Shown piece after piece: positions 51,207 to 59,341 of a stretch of 64,000 nucleotides of DNA (position 1 is the first letter of the stretch; every line of letters begins with the position of its first letter). The DNA comes from Betaproteobacteria bacterium. GTDB lineage: Bacteria > Pseudomonadota > Gammaproteobacteria > Burkholderiales > Casimicrobiaceae. The position numbers and the translations under genes were made by a program. The stretch spans positions 1 through 64,000 of the forward strand of contig JAAFIS010000011.1 in NCBI GenBank assembly GCA_013298695.1, in the 5' to 3' direction. The notes below the pieces were generated by a model. The model searched no databases. It saw only the letters and a program-made list of their open reading frames with translations, and was not told where the DNA came from.

Positions 51207-51559
51207 AACCCCTTCCAAAGCCCCGTTTCCTTGGCGCAGGTGCGAATCGTCGGGATGTATTCGGTCACGAAACGCAGCGTTTCCGGATTCAGTGAAATCT
51301 CTTTGACTTCATCGATGTCTTTTTCGAGCTTTGCAACATCGACTTTCTGTGTAAAACAGCCACAGAATTTCTTCGGAATATCGGTTTCGGCCACGACTGG
51401 AGACACCGTGTTCAACATGCGCACCACGCGATCTTGACACTTCGAATCGAGCAGCGAGCGTTTGGGAGCTTCCATCACCGTTGCACAGCTTGATAGCGCG
51501 AATACGGTTAGGGTTAGGAGCGTTACGCGCGCCCGAAAAGTCGTTTGAATCCCAACCAT
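51203..51559 (-). CDS. Small lipoprotein of unknown function
   Basis: About 118 residues. Hydrophobic leader RVTLLTLTVFALSSC gives a lipobox (LSSC). The mature part is acidic and helical, with CQDR, KKFCGCFTQK and RTCAKE cysteines. No family recognised. Starts are possible at 51559 or 51571; both overlap the end of the fatty acid hydroxylase gene by about 40 bases. The TAG stop lies within a repeat. Confidence 0.65.
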   Translation of the reverse strand: MVGIQTTFRARVTLLTLTVFALSSCATVMEAPKRSLLDSKCQDRVVRMLNTVSPVVAETDIPKKFCGCFTQKVDVAKLEKDIDEVKEISLNPETLRFVTEYIPTIRTCAKETGLWKGL

Positions 51560-52461
51560 TGTGTCTCCCAAAATCCAATGCCGTAATTTCGGCCGGTAAG
51601 TTGATCGCGAACGCCCGTATTTGGGTATTCGTTGCGGAAATCCGCCGTGCCAAATAGCTTATCCCAAAACGAGAATATCACCGCAAAATTTACACCTGAT
51701 TTCGCGCCCTCATGCCCCCAGCCGATCGCATGATGCACGCGATGAAATTGTGGACTCACAAGAACATATTTCAGCGGCCCGAAATTCCAACGCAGATTTG
51801 CATGCGAAAGCGACTCGATAAACTTCGTGGCGAAGATTACGAGCGGAAACTGAGCTGGTGGCACACCAATCATGAGCGCAATCGCCGCCATCCAGAACGC
51901 GGCGATAATCTCATCCAGAATGTGGTTGCGGTCATCGGTCCAAAACGTCATGTCACGCTGCGCGTGATGCAGCGAATGCAGTTGCCACCACCAACGAAAG
52001 CGGTGCTGCAAACGATGGCGCCAATATTCTGCAAAATCAATAATCAATACGTAGAGCAGAAGACTCGCAAACGGTACTGCCACGAGCGACGGCGCAAAGT
52101 CTTCCAGGCTAAAGGGCGCAATTCCGTGAAGACGTAACCACGCATCGAACGGCGTAAACAACGCAAGCAACAACCCAAACGACAACAACGGCAGCAACCC
52201 GAGTTTGTTGAATAGCGTGTAGGCGATATCGGTGCGAACGTTGCGTTGCTTTTCAACGGCTTGTGCGGGCGCCATTTTCTCGAGCGGCAAACAGATGAGC
52301 GCAGTTGCAAATACAGCAAGAACACCGCCCAATAAAAATGCGGTGGCATCGAACGCGCGCTCGCTCCATGACATCAGGTCGAGCGAAAACAATAGAGGTT
52401 GCACCGCCGTGGCGTAAAGCCATCCGGCGAGCGACTCAAAAGTTTCTAACGCAGACTCCAT
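51523..52461 (-). CDS. Fatty acid hydroxylase / sterol desaturase superfamily membrane protein
   Basis: 312 residues from ATG 52461 (a TTG six bases earlier opens the frame). Four or more hydrophobic segments and the iron-binding histidine clusters of the superfamily: EYWRHRLQH, LHSLHHAQRD and HRVHHAIGWGHEG. The superfamily inserts or removes oxygen on lipid chains using a di-iron centre and O2 at the membrane. Substrate unknown; bacterial homologues act on sterol-like, carotenoid or ornithine lipids. Confidence 0.9.
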   Translation of the reverse strand: MESALETFESLAGWLYATAVQPLLFSLDLMSWSERAFDATAFLLGGVLAVFATALICLPLEKMAPAQAVEKQRNVRTDIAYTLFNKLGLLPLLSFGLLLALFTPFDAWLRLHGIAPFSLEDFAPSLVAVPFASLLLYVLIIDFAEYWRHRLQHRFRWWWQLHSLHHAQRDMTFWTDDRNHILDEIIAAFWMAAIALMIGVPPAQFPLVIFATKFIESLSHANLRWNFGPLKYVLVSPQFHRVHHAIGWGHEGAKSGVNFAVIFSFWDKLFGTADFRNEYPNTGVRDQLTGRNYGIGFWETQWLGFKRLFGRA

Positions 52462-52470
52462 TGCCAAATT

Positions 52471-52560
52471 GTAGGCGCGTCGCCTTGATGGTGGGGATCA
52501 ACCCCGCGTCCGTTTACTTGCTGAGCGCGGTTGATCCCAACTTCGAGAGAACGCGCCTAC
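52471..52560. repeat. GTAGGCGCG...CGCGCCTAC repeat between hydroxylase and deacetylase
   Basis: The ends GTAGGCGCG (52471) and CGCGCCTAC (52552-52560) are inverted; inside are GGGGATCAACCCC and GCGGTTGATCCC. It supplies the deacetylase TAG stop at 52557-52559. Confidence 0.85.
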
Positions 52561-53435
52561 CGCGCCACGCGCTGGTTAATCCCGCCACCAAGCTTGGCGT
52601 CCTTCAAGGTCGAAAAACAAAACCCTTTCGCTTTCAACTGCGAAATGAGCGGATCGAGCATCGGCCAAAACGGATCTTTGCGTGACCAAATGCCCAAGTG
52701 CGCCATCATGATGTCGCCATCGCGAAGGTTTGCGGCCGCGCGCTTTACCAGCGCTTCGTTGGGATACGCTTCGCTTGAGAGTTCATCGCCCAGAAAACCC
52801 GCGTCAGCCCAATGCACGTGCGTGTAGCCGCAACTTTTCGCGAACTCCAATACGCGCGCTGTCGTTTTCCCACCGGGCGCGCGCCAAAAACCGTCGTAGC
52901 CTCGGCCGGTCATTTCTTGAAAGCGGTTCTCTGATTTTTTGAGTTCCGCACACACGCCCGCGCGATCCAACATGCGCCCGGATTTTGCGCCCCACGGAAC
53001 GTAGCTCACGCGTTCGGTGCCGATGTCGCCACGAAAATAGTGGTGATCCCATGTGTGCGAACCAAATGCATGACCTTCTTTCACGAGCCGCTGCCAGAAT
53101 GGCTTTTGTGAATCGTCTAAAGTAAAACCGCCGGATTTTGTTTTCTCATTCGCTAAAAAAAAAGTGGCTTTCACGCTGTGCTTCGCGAGGATATCCGCAA
53201 TTTGCGCGGCAGGCTCCATGTGGCCAGTGTCGAAGGTTAAGTAGAGCGTGCCGGCAGAGCAAACGGGTTGCGCTCTGGATTCAGTGACCGAGAGCGCGAG
53301 CGTGCCAAGCGCTGTCATCGCAATGAGCGAAGCCACGAAGCGATCCAGAAAGCACGTCGAGCGAGTAGAGTCAGTCCGCAAGCTATGTTTTCTAGGTTGC
53401 TTCGTTGCGCTCGCGATAACCGGAACAAAAAACAT
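52557..53435 (-). CDS. Polysaccharide deacetylase family protein with repeat-derived N-terminus
   Basis: 292 residues from ATG 53435, nine bases after the stop of the YVTN gene. The catalytic domain (about residues 65-285) has LYLTFDTGHMEP (TFDDG variant), AFGSHTWDHHYF (zinc histidines), RAPGGK and VHWADAGFL. The first 50 residues translate a repeat (53314-53421): VIASATKQ...LDRFVASLIAMT. The hydrophobic run RFVASLIAMTALGTLALS then acts as a plausible signal peptide ending SRAQ. It would remove acetyl groups from surface glycans or peptidoglycan. In TFDTG an Asp that usually follows is replaced by Thr, which may weaken catalysis. Confidence 0.8.
   Translation of the reverse strand: MFFVPVIASATKQPRKHSLRTDSTRSTCFLDRFVASLIAMTALGTLALSVTESRAQPVCSAGTLYLTFDTGHMEPAAQIADILAKHSVKATFFLANEKTKSGGFTLDDSQKPFWQRLVKEGHAFGSHTWDHHYFRGDIGTERVSYVPWGAKSGRMLDRAGVCAELKKSENRFQEMTGRGYDGFWRAPGGKTTARVLEFAKSCGYTHVHWADAGFLGDELSSEAYPNEALVKRAAANLRDGDIMMAHLGIWSRKDPFWPMLDPLISQLKAKGFCFSTLKDAKLGGGINQRVAR
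53314..53421. repeat. Inverted repeat (CATTGCGAGCGAAGCGAAGC type) inside deacetylase 5' end
   Basis: The end TCATCGCAATGAGCGAAGCC is mirrored by GGTTGCTTCGTTGCGCTCGCGA about 85 bases away. This is a widespread proteobacterial repeat type whose translation VIASxAKQ...FVASLLAMT is familiar. Confidence 0.8.
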
Positions 53436-53443
53436 CGTCAGTT

Positions 53444-54442
53444 CTACCGATCCCGCTTCGCGTGCGAACGGAAATACACGCCGTGCGGCGACCGCCCGAC
53501 TGGGATGTATTCGATGGGTTTCGCCCCGGTCATGTCGATGACCGCAACGCGAGCCTCGAACCGCACAGTTGCCCATACTTCCTTCCCGTCGGCAGATATC
53601 TCCATGCAATCCACACCGTTGCCGACTTTGATCGGTTTGCCCACCACCGCGAGGGCTTTGTAATCCACTTTCGCAATCGTGCCATCCACGCGATTACTCA
53701 CCAATACGTGTTGACCATCGCCCATCGGAAATACGTTGTGCGCGCCACGTCCGGTTACGATACGTTTAACCGATTCACGCTTGGCAGGATCGATCACATC
53801 AACAAAATCGCGCCCCATCGCACCAACGAAAAGCATGCCTTGTGGACTCATCCAGATGCCCGCAGGCGTTTTACCGATTTTCATGCGCCAGGATTCTTTT
53901 TGTGTTGCCAGATCAATCGTTGCGAGTTCATCAGAATCCTGCAGCGTGATGAACGCAAACTTCGAGTCGTTGCTAAACGCAACATGGCTGGGCGTTTTTG
54001 CGAGGGGAACACGCGCTTTGAGTTCGTAGTTGGGCATTGAATACACATCAACTCGATCCAGCCGCAAACTCACCGATACGAACCATTTACCGTCTGGCGA
54101 ATAGCCTAGTTGATAAGGATCGATAATGCGCGGCACGCGGCGCTTCACTTCGCCCGTCAACGGGTCGAGGAACACTAAATCGTTGGATGCCGCGTTCGCC
54201 ACCACAAGCTCACTGTCGTCAAGCGTGGTCACCAAATGATGCGGCTCTTTGCCCACCGGGCGCGTTTCGACAACCTTTCGAGTCGCTCTATCAATAATCG
54301 ACACCGTGCCGTCACCGGAATTAAGCACGATCACTCGTTCGCCAGGTTTCAGCGCAAACACGCTCGGCGTGTGGAGCGAAAGCGCGGCGAGGGTGACCAA
54401 AGTTGCGACAAAAGAGGTCGCGGAACGAAAAGCATTTTGCAT
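53444..54442 (-). CDS. YVTN/YncE-like beta-propeller secreted protein
   Basis: About 332 residues from ATG 54442; the frame runs open to 54496 without homology. The signal peptide ends near SVFA. Repeats of the YVTN type: RVIVLNSGDGTVSIIDRATRKVVETRPVG, PHHLVTTLDDSELVVAN, SNDLVFLDPLTGEVKRRV, with the last blade VAVIDMTGAKPIEYIPVGRSPHG. The role is unknown; YncE relatives bind DNA or act in surface or redox functions. The gene order next to the deacetylase may not be functional. Confidence 0.85.
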   Translation of the reverse strand: MQNAFRSATSFVATLVTLAALSLHTPSVFALKPGERVIVLNSGDGTVSIIDRATRKVVETRPVGKEPHHLVTTLDDSELVVANAASNDLVFLDPLTGEVKRRVPRIIDPYQLGYSPDGKWFVSVSLRLDRVDVYSMPNYELKARVPLAKTPSHVAFSNDSKFAFITLQDSDELATIDLATQKESWRMKIGKTPAGIWMSPQGMLFVGAMGRDFVDVIDPAKRESVKRIVTGRGAHNVFPMGDGQHVLVSNRVDGTIAKVDYKALAVVGKPIKVGNGVDCMEISADGKEVWATVRFEARVAVIDMTGAKPIEYIPVGRSPHGVYFRSHAKRDR

Positions 54443-54606
54443 GGTTGGATTGTAGTTTTTCACGCGCGAAACGCCTGAGCGTATGCGCCGGCACATTACG
54501 CTTGTTGGCGCTCAAACAGCGTGCGCGGACGCTGCCTAGCGAAGATTCTTAGTCGAGCAAACCAGAATCCGCTACGATTAACGCCCCTGTCCGATGCGGC
54601 GTTGTC

Positions 54607-55158
54607 ATGGTTCGTTTTTTAGTCCTGTTTTTGGTGTTGCTCGCGGTGTTGTTCGCGCTCGAACTAACGCCGTGGGGGCAAACGTATTTCGTGATTCCGT
54701 GGACCAACGGGCTCGCGCATTTCTGCGCTCAACTGGTGGCGTTAGTCGACGAATCGGCGGTGGCGACCGGAAAGGTGCTGCGTAGCGCCAAAAACGGTTT
54801 TGCGGTTTCGATCGAAGCGGGATGTAATGGCATCGAGGCAACCATCATTTTGCTTGCGGCGGTGCTTGCCTTTCCATCGACGATCAAACAAAAACTGTGG
54901 GGTCTTGCGATCGGCTTTGTCGCGATTCAAGCGTTAAATGTGGTTCGCATCATTTCCCTGTTCTATATTGGTCAGTGGAACATGACCGCATTCGAGTGGG
55001 CGCATCTGCACATCTGGCCCGCGCTAATCATCCTCGACGCATTAATTTTCTTCATGATCTGGTTGCGATTCGTGACCAAACAGCGGGCGAAAGATGAATT
55101 GCCACCACCGCCTTCGCCGATGGGTGGCGGTGGGTCCGCAAATCCGCAACCGGCATAG
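54607..55158 (+). CDS. xrtH: Exosortase H
   Basis: 183 residues, integral membrane. The exosortase catalytic set is visible: Cys73 in EAGCNGIEA, Arg114 in NVVRIISLF and a His in WAHLHIW (133/135). Exosortase H pairs with proteins bearing an IPTLxxWG-CTERM tail and processes them at the membrane, usually to send them to the cell surface. The C-terminus PPPPSPMGGGGSANPQPA is low complexity and encoded by a GC hairpin (55102-55138), probably a later addition. The partner gene follows four bases later. Confidence 0.9.
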   Translation: MVRFLVLFLVLLAVLFALELTPWGQTYFVIPWTNGLAHFCAQLVALVDESAVATGKVLRSAKNGFAVSIEAGCNGIEATIILLAAVLAFPSTIKQKLWGLAIGFVAIQALNVVRIISLFYIGQWNMTAFEWAHLHIWPALIILDALIFFMIWLRFVTKQRAKDELPPPPSPMGGGGSANPQPA

Positions 55159-55164
55159 CCTGTG

Positions 55165-55806
55165 ATGAAATTTCTCGGCGCGCCAACAACGATTCGGCGT
55201 TTTTTTGTTCGCGCTTTGCTGTTGATGCCAGTTGCATTCACCGTTTGGTATTTGCTGGTCCCAGCACTACATTGGCCGATCCGATGGTTCCTTGCGGGGA
55301 TGGCGGCGCTTGGGTATCCGGAGTTTTTGACGCAGGTGAATCAAACCCTACCGGGTTTTGAATTGATCACCTCACTCACACCAGGTGCCGAAGCGGGGCG
55401 CCCGTTCCGGCCCGGCGCGGTTATTACTACTGAGCTAGACGCGCGCATCTATACGTGGGGTACGGCGCTGATGGCAACGCTCACGCTCGCTGCTTGGGAC
55501 AAATCGCGCTGGAGCTATCTTTGGTATGGCTTTCTTGTTTTGCTGCCATTTCAGATGGCCGCTGTTTTTGCGGTGGCGATCAAAGAAATGGTGTTGTCCT
55601 CGCGCGCAGTTATGGCGCAAGTGGAGTGGGCACAGTGGCAATTTGAAGCGGTCGCCTACTTGTACCAATTTTCGACACTTATGATGCCACCGGTCACGGC
55701 CGTTGTTGTTTGGCTCGTTCTACACCGTGAGTTCGTCGCGAAGTTCGTAGGTGCTGATGTGATCGATTTGATCCGCGAAAGCGAAAAAAGCACTAAAAGA
55801 AAATAG
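55165..55806 (+). CDS. Exosortase H-associated membrane protein
   Basis: 213 residues (GTG at 55162 is an alternative start). About four hydrophobic stretches: LLLMPVAFTVWYLLVPAL, GTALMATLTLAA, YLWYGFLVLLPFQMAAVFAVAI and LMMPPVTAVVVWLVL. Position directly after xrtH matches the known two-gene arrangement. Role inferred from context only. Confidence 0.8.
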   Translation: MKFLGAPTTIRRFFVRALLLMPVAFTVWYLLVPALHWPIRWFLAGMAALGYPEFLTQVNQTLPGFELITSLTPGAEAGRPFRPGAVITTELDARIYTWGTALMATLTLAAWDKSRWSYLWYGFLVLLPFQMAAVFAVAIKEMVLSSRAVMAQVEWAQWQFEAVAYLYQFSTLMMPPVTAVVVWLVLHREFVAKFVGADVIDLIRESEKSTKRK

Positions 55807-55831
55807 AAGCGCACTGCGGTGAAACTCGCCG

Positions 55832-57127
55832 TTAGCGCGCTGCTTTTCGTCGATTCGTCATTGGTGCCTCTGGCGAGCGCGCCGCAGTTTTGATGTTTGC
55901 GTCCGCCTCGGTTTTTAGATCAGGGATGTGATTAAACGCAATCGCCATGCGCCCACCTTTTTCCGATCCATACGCACCACCCCAAAACAGCGCGCCTTTG
56001 CCGAATTTGAGGTTGAGTTCATCGACTATTCTGTCTAGTTTTTCAGTGTTGGGTTGGGCATCGAAAAGCGATAGCGATTGGCCCTCGCGCGGCGTGAGTC
56101 CTGAAAGCGCCATCGCGACTTGCATCGGTGCACCGTTTCGCGCGTTTCGGTTTTCAAGAATCTCATCGTAGAGCGCTCCGATCATCGACAACACGGTTTG
56201 TGACCGGTCGGTCGCGTCGATGCGTCGGTGCGCCTTGTGTTTTTCACCCCCACGCAATTTGATTGCAAGCGAGACATCGGTCGCCACGTAATTGGATTCG
56301 CGCAACCGAACACACGCTTTCTGCGTCAATCGGGACAGGATCGCTCGCGCTTTTTCATGGGTGCGAACATCAGGCGCAAGCACGTGCGAATGGCTGATGG
56401 ACGAGGTCTGCGTTTCCCGCTGTTGAACGTCTTCCCCGCGCAGTTTTTGCCAAAAACGTTCGCCTTCAACGCCGCCCCACACCGTGCGAAGTTTGTCCAT
56501 CGAGGCGTCGAGCAGCTGATCGGTGCTGAGAATGCCGTGATCATTCAATCGCTCCAGCATTTTTTTGCCGATACCAACGAACGCGTTTAACTTAAGCGGA
56601 CGCAACACATTCGGCAGGTCGCTCATTTCGATGACGATCAAGCCATCTGGTTTTTTCATGTCACTCGCGGTTTTGGCGAGAAAGGTGTTGGGCGCGATCC
56701 CGATGGAACAGGTGATGCATTCGCCAAGCTGCCGCGCTAAGCGATACTTGATTTCTAGCGCGAGTTTCTCAGCGTTTTCGCGTTGCTGATCACGGCCGCC
56801 GAGGCGAATCCACATCTCATCAATTGAATTCACATCAGCGATGGGCGCACAGCTTTCCACCACTTCTTTTGCCTTGTGATGAAACTCCACATACACCGCC
56901 GGCCGCGACACGACAAACTCAATGTCAGGACACAAACGTCGAGCGTCGGCGACGTTGGTTAACGTCTTCACCCCAAAGCGCTTTGCTTCAATGCTAGCTG
57001 CGATTGCGCAAGTGGTGTCAGCGATCATCGGCACCACCGCCACTGGACGCCCACGCAGCTCCGGCCGCAGTTGTTGCTCAACCGAGGCAAAATAGCTGTT
57101 GAAATCGACGTAGAGGGCGCGGAGCAT
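55832..57127 (-). CDS. Y-family DNA polymerase (DinB/Pol IV-like)
   Basis: 431 residues. The palm and finger motifs of Y-family polymerases are intact: YVDFNSYFASVEQQ (metal Asp8), DVNSIDEMW (metal Asp/Glu pair), CSIGIAPNTFLAKTASDMKKPDG and GIGKKMLERL. A little-finger domain lies at about 240-350 (REQTSSISHSHVLAP region). It copies damaged DNA with low fidelity. A LexA-like box (57177-57192) lies 50 bases upstream, which suggests SOS induction. Not the catalytically dead ImuB, because the acidic residues are present. Confidence 0.9.
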   Translation of the reverse strand: MLRALYVDFNSYFASVEQQLRPELRGRPVAVVPMIADTTCAIAASIEAKRFGVKTLTNVADARRLCPDIEFVVSRPAVYVEFHHKAKEVVESCAPIADVNSIDEMWIRLGGRDQQRENAEKLALEIKYRLARQLGECITCSIGIAPNTFLAKTASDMKKPDGLIVIEMSDLPNVLRPLKLNAFVGIGKKMLERLNDHGILSTDQLLDASMDKLRTVWGGVEGERFWQKLRGEDVQQRETQTSSISHSHVLAPDVRTHEKARAILSRLTQKACVRLRESNYVATDVSLAIKLRGGEKHKAHRRIDATDRSQTVLSMIGALYDEILENRNARNGAPMQVAMALSGLTPREGQSLSLFDAQPNTEKLDRIVDELNLKFGKGALFWGGAYGSEKGGRMAIAFNHIPDLKTEADANIKTAARSPEAPMTNRRKAAR

Positions 57128-57176
57128 CGATGTGGTTCGTTGTTGTTTTTGACGAATGAATTGGCGGTGGAAAACA

Positions 57177-57192
57177 CTGTTATTTTATTCAG
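57177..57192. promoter_or_regulatory. LexA (SOS) box before the Y-family polymerase
   Basis: CTGTTATTTTATTCAG fits CTG-N10-CAG with an A before and a T after, as in ACTGT...ACAGT. It lies 50 bases from the polymerase start, on the minus-strand promoter side, and is compatible with dinB regulation. Confidence 0.7.
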
Positions 57193-57242
57193 TTTTTGGT
57201 GGTTTCGTACGGGTTTTTGTAGGTTCAGCTTTTACTATATAA

Positions 57243-57326
57243 GCCCGATTTAATAGGGCAAACTACATGCATCGGTAAAGTCTTGATTAATACGATTCCT
57301 GACCCTGCTGCCCAATAAAATAGGAA
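57243..57326 (+). repeat. Twin-palindrome element, copy D
   Basis: The left unit is GCCCGATTTAATAGGGC (57243-57259). The 50-base spacer has TG at its centre (57284-57285). The right unit is GCCCAATAAAATAGGAA (57310-57326). It lies in the divergent gap between the polymerase and the patatin gene, 34 bases before the latter's ATG. Confidence 0.83.
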
Positions 57327-57359
57327 TTTAAATAACAAAGTGGAAACATACATTTTTCG

Positions 57360-58499
57360 ATGAGAGCGTTGCGGATTTACGCGGGTGCCCGCGCGCTTGA
57401 ACGCATCCGCGAGCGAGGTTTGTCGCCCTCTGATGTGCGCGTGATTCCGGCTGCGGCGGGCGGTCCGAAGGGGCTCACGTTGCTCGCTTTGGATCGATTC
57501 ATTTTCGGAGAGTGGCTACCGCAGTCAAAGTCGAATGAACACGTAGATTTAGTTGGAGCCTCTATCGGCGCGTGGCGGATGGCTGCTGCGTGCTTGCACG
57601 ATCCCACTGCTGCGCTCGATCAACTGGAACACGACTACATTCATCAAGAGTACGATATCGCGCAAGGAAAAAAAGGTCCTACGCCGGAACACGTGAGCGA
57701 GAAATTTGGCGCAGAAATCGCACGAACGTTCGGCGGTCGAGAAAGCGAAGTGCTTGATCACCCACGCTACCGTTTGCACATTGTGACTTCGCGCGGGCGG
57801 CACATGATGCGCCGTGAAACAAAGCTTCGTGCAGCGCTCGGCTATCTCAGCGCATACGTCACCAACGTTGCTTCGCGCAAAGCGATGGGCGCGTGGATTG
57901 AGCGCGCGGTCTTCTCGGCAAACGCGGCAGCGCTTCCGTTTGCGACCACCGACTACCGCACCCGACGCTATGGATTAACTGCGAAGAACTTTGCCAGCGT
58001 GGTGCAGGCATCGTGCTCAATTCCGTTTGTTCTGCGCGCTGTGCACGACATCGCAGGCGCACCCGCTGGAGCCTATTGGGATGGTGGTATCACTGACTAC
58101 CACCTTCATCTAGATTACCGCGTACGCTGTTCTCAGAGTGGTCATGCGGCTGAAAACCACGGCGAGACCGCACCAACGGAATCAAGCAGCGGCATCGTGC
58201 TCTATCCGCACTTTCAGCAAGCGATAGTGCCCGGTTGGCTTGATAAATCGCTCAAATGGCGACACGCATCGAGCCATTTTTTGGATGACGTCGTGGTGCT
58301 GGCGCCGGACGTGGAATGGGTACAAACGCTACCAAACCAAAAACTGCCCGACCGAACTGACTTCATGCGCTATGGGCGTGACACGCATGCGCGAGTCGTC
58401 GCGTGGTCGAAAGCGGCGAGCGCCTGCGCTGCGCTGCGAGATGAGTTTGCGGAGCTGGTGTATTCGAAGCGAGTTGCGGGCGTTGCCGAGCCGTTGTGA
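57360..58499 (+). CDS. Patatin-like phospholipase
   Basis: 379 residues with the patatin domain. Oxyanion loop GGPKG (34-38), nucleophile Ser68 in GASIG (66-70) and the catalytic Asp in WDGGITD at about 240, giving a Ser-Asp dyad. No signal peptide, so probably cytoplasmic or membrane-peripheral. It would hydrolyse phospholipid or wax-ester fatty acyl bonds. The insertion SQSGHAAENHGETAPTESSSG just after the Asp region is of low conservation type. The upstream gap contains twin-palindrome copy D. Confidence 0.88.
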   Translation: MRALRIYAGARALERIRERGLSPSDVRVIPAAAGGPKGLTLLALDRFIFGEWLPQSKSNEHVDLVGASIGAWRMAAACLHDPTAALDQLEHDYIHQEYDIAQGKKGPTPEHVSEKFGAEIARTFGGRESEVLDHPRYRLHIVTSRGRHMMRRETKLRAALGYLSAYVTNVASRKAMGAWIERAVFSANAAALPFATTDYRTRRYGLTAKNFASVVQASCSIPFVLRAVHDIAGAPAGAYWDGGITDYHLHLDYRVRCSQSGHAAENHGETAPTESSSGIVLYPHFQQAIVPGWLDKSLKWRHASSHFLDDVVVLAPDVEWVQTLPNQKLPDRTDFMRYGRDTHARVVAWSKAASACAALRDEFAELVYSKRVAGVAEPL

Positions 58500-58517
58500 A
58501 GGCGTCGTGAAGCTTCG

Positions 58518-59324
58518 CTACCAGCTCGGCGTGATCGCCATGCCCGCGCCACTGCCGATCTTTTCCACCTCGATATGCAATCCCCAGCGCAGGAAACGCA
58601 CGGACACTTCTAGCTTGCGTTCCCACCGTTCGGCGAACGTTGCGTTGTTGTGAATTGCGCGTGGATCCGATGCGTACTCTGCTCTGACTGTGCGAAGATC
58701 TTTCGACAGCGAATCGAAATACTCGATGCACTCTCGCAAAGCAAACTCTTTCCAGTGATGTCCATAGGTGGGTGTTCGCAATATTTCTTGCACTGGCAAA
58801 CCGCTCCCGCGCCGTCCAAGCAAACGTTTCAGATCCCAAAACCGGCCACGAAGCCAATAAAAGTTGGGTGTTGTAACCACAATTCGGCCGCCGGGCGCGA
58901 GGACTCGATAGACCTCTGCCCAAAGCGACATTGGATTAAATGTGATGTGTTCAAGAATTTCGCAAAAAAGCACAACATCGATCGATGCGTCGGGCACTGA
59001 CGCGAGCGCACTACCGCTATCTAATCGTTCGTAAGTCACGAGCGTTACGCGATTGTCAAGGGCCTGCTGTTGGACCCACGGCAAGTCCAACGTTAGCCCC
59101 AGATCGGCAGCGGTAACCTCGTAGCCGTCTTCGCGCCAAAGCATAGCCTGATGAAGCCAATGCGCGCCGATGTCGAGCATTCGCTTGCCCCGCATTTTTG
59201 GGTGGGGCTGCTCGTCAAACATCCTTTTCGTCAATAAAAATCGCGCGTAATGCGCATGGAGGTAGCCAAGATCGGTTTGGCCTGTGGGGAAGTATTTCGA
59301 GGCGAACGCGCTGCAATCTGACAT
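58518..59324 (-). CDS. Class I SAM-dependent methyltransferase
   Basis: 268 residues. Rossmann methyltransferase: KRMLDIGAHWLHQAML (motif I in an unusual form, DIGAHWLHQ rather than DxGxGxG), VTAADLG (motif II), DVVLFCEILEHITFNP (post-motif II) and YRVLAPGGRIVVTTPN (motif III). The acceptor is unknown. It is adjacent to a second methyltransferase and a WbsX-type gene, so a glycan or lipid substrate is plausible. Confidence 0.82.
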   Translation of the reverse strand: MSDCSAFASKYFPTGQTDLGYLHAHYARFLLTKRMFDEQPHPKMRGKRMLDIGAHWLHQAMLWREDGYEVTAADLGLTLDLPWVQQQALDNRVTLVTYERLDSGSALASVPDASIDVVLFCEILEHITFNPMSLWAEVYRVLAPGGRIVVTTPNFYWLRGRFWDLKRLLGRRGSGLPVQEILRTPTYGHHWKEFALRECIEYFDSLSKDLRTVRAEYASDPRAIHNNATFAERWERKLEVSVRFLRWGLHIEVEKIGSGAGMAITPSW

Positions 59325-59341
59325 CTCGATTCGATCCTAGC

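Noticed and set aside
55832-57127. Polymerase as the ImuB component of a mutasome
   Set aside because: The catalytic acidic residues are present and imuA/dnaE2 neighbours are absent.
4715-57326. Twin-palindrome elements as ordinary transcription terminators
   Set aside because: No U-tract follows the stems, and two of the six intergenic copies are in divergent promoter gaps.
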